NCBI GenBank assembly: GCA_035478255.1
Contig: DATIJV010000105.1
Location: 1 to 5,562, forward strand
Length of the DNA stretch: 5,562 nucleotides
Direction of reading: 5' to 3'
DNA from: DATIJJ01 sp035478255
GTDB taxonomy: Bacteria > Pseudomonadota > Gammaproteobacteria > DSM-16500
The notes beneath the pieces were generated by a model. That model did not search any database and was not told the origin of the DNA. It saw nothing but the letters and a program-made list of their open reading frames with translations. Positions within the stretch are counted from its first letter, which is position 1. Each line of letters starts with the position of its first letter. Made by a program: the position numbers and the translations under genes. This document shows, in pieces, positions 5,464 through 5,562 of the stretch.

Positions 5464-5562
5464 TTTATTGTAAGTACAAGGCGAAAACTTAAAAAAATGA
5501 GGAGTGTAGCACTTTCTACATGACTCATTTTTTTAAGTTTTCAACGCCGTACTTGCAATAAA
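5464..5562. repeat. Long imperfect palindrome, likely dispersed repeat and bidirectional terminator
   Basis: Arms at 5464-5509 and 5516-5562 are reverse complements except for small interruptions, around the 6-base loop CACTTT. Matching blocks from the ends inward are TTTATTG, AAGTAC, an uninterrupted 18-base block (AAAACTTAAAAAAATGAG on the left) and TGTAG. Mismatches are one T/C difference, a 6 versus 7 base internal segment and a 3 by 3 internal loop. The inner hairpin is flanked by seven A and then by seven T, so it could terminate transcription in both directions. The palindrome runs exactly to the window end and may continue. No open frame or transposase is seen in it. A non-autonomous mobile element (MITE-like) or dispersed palindromic repeat fits best, but copy number cannot be seen here. 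Confidence 0.8.

Noticed and set aside
1..5562. CRISPR arrays, tRNA or rRNA genes, transposases, toxin-antitoxin or defence systems
   Set aside because: No regularly spaced direct repeats, no tRNA-like cloverleaf, and no coding region of these families was seen on either strand.

Overview
The window is core chromosome of a Gram-negative bacterium, most likely a gammaproteobacterium. Every gene in the left operon serves lipopolysaccharide (LPS) assembly, and KdsD, LptB and PmbA read closely like the Escherichia coli proteins. The AT-rich codon use, the tightly overlapping genes, the reduced version of the lpt-rpoN-pts locus and the repeat style at both edges would fit a Legionella/Coxiella-like lineage (Legionellales). 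That placement is an inference from recall and cannot be proved from this window.

Positions 1-61 hold a REP-like palindrome starting with GTAG, a candidate promoter and the kdsD ribosome binding site. Positions 62-3619 are a six-gene plus-strand operon, kdsD-kdsC-lptC-lptA-lptB-ptsO, in which every junction overlaps by 1, 4 or 17 bases. KdsD and KdsC make Kdo, the inner-core sugar of LPS. LptC, LptA and LptB are, respectively, the inner-membrane anchor, the periplasmic bridge and the ATPase of the LPS export machine. The last gene is an HPr-like phosphocarrier of the nitrogen-type phosphotransferase system (NPr). In E. coli, rpoN, hpf, ptsN and rapZ lie between lptB and this gene. Here they are absent and the NPr gene starts inside the lptB stop codon.

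Positions 3627-4961 carry pmbA (tldE) on the minus strand, converging on ptsO with a gap of only 7 bases. A 79-base divergent spacer (4962-5040) holds possible overlapping -10 boxes for pmbA and for a small plus-strand gene. That gene (5041-5343) encodes a 100-residue exported protein, rich in Ala, Pro, Lys and His and reminiscent of Asr-type acid-shock proteins. It ends in an elaborate intrinsic terminator (5347-5420) with a second nested palindrome. After a 43-base spacer without recognisable content, the window ends in a 99-base imperfect palindrome (5464-5562), probably a dispersed repeat that could also act as a bidirectional terminator.

No RNA gene, CRISPR array, insertion sequence or defence system is visible. 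The genes are conserved housekeeping functions. The less ordinary content is the compacted lptB-ptsO junction, the palindromic elements and the small exported protein.
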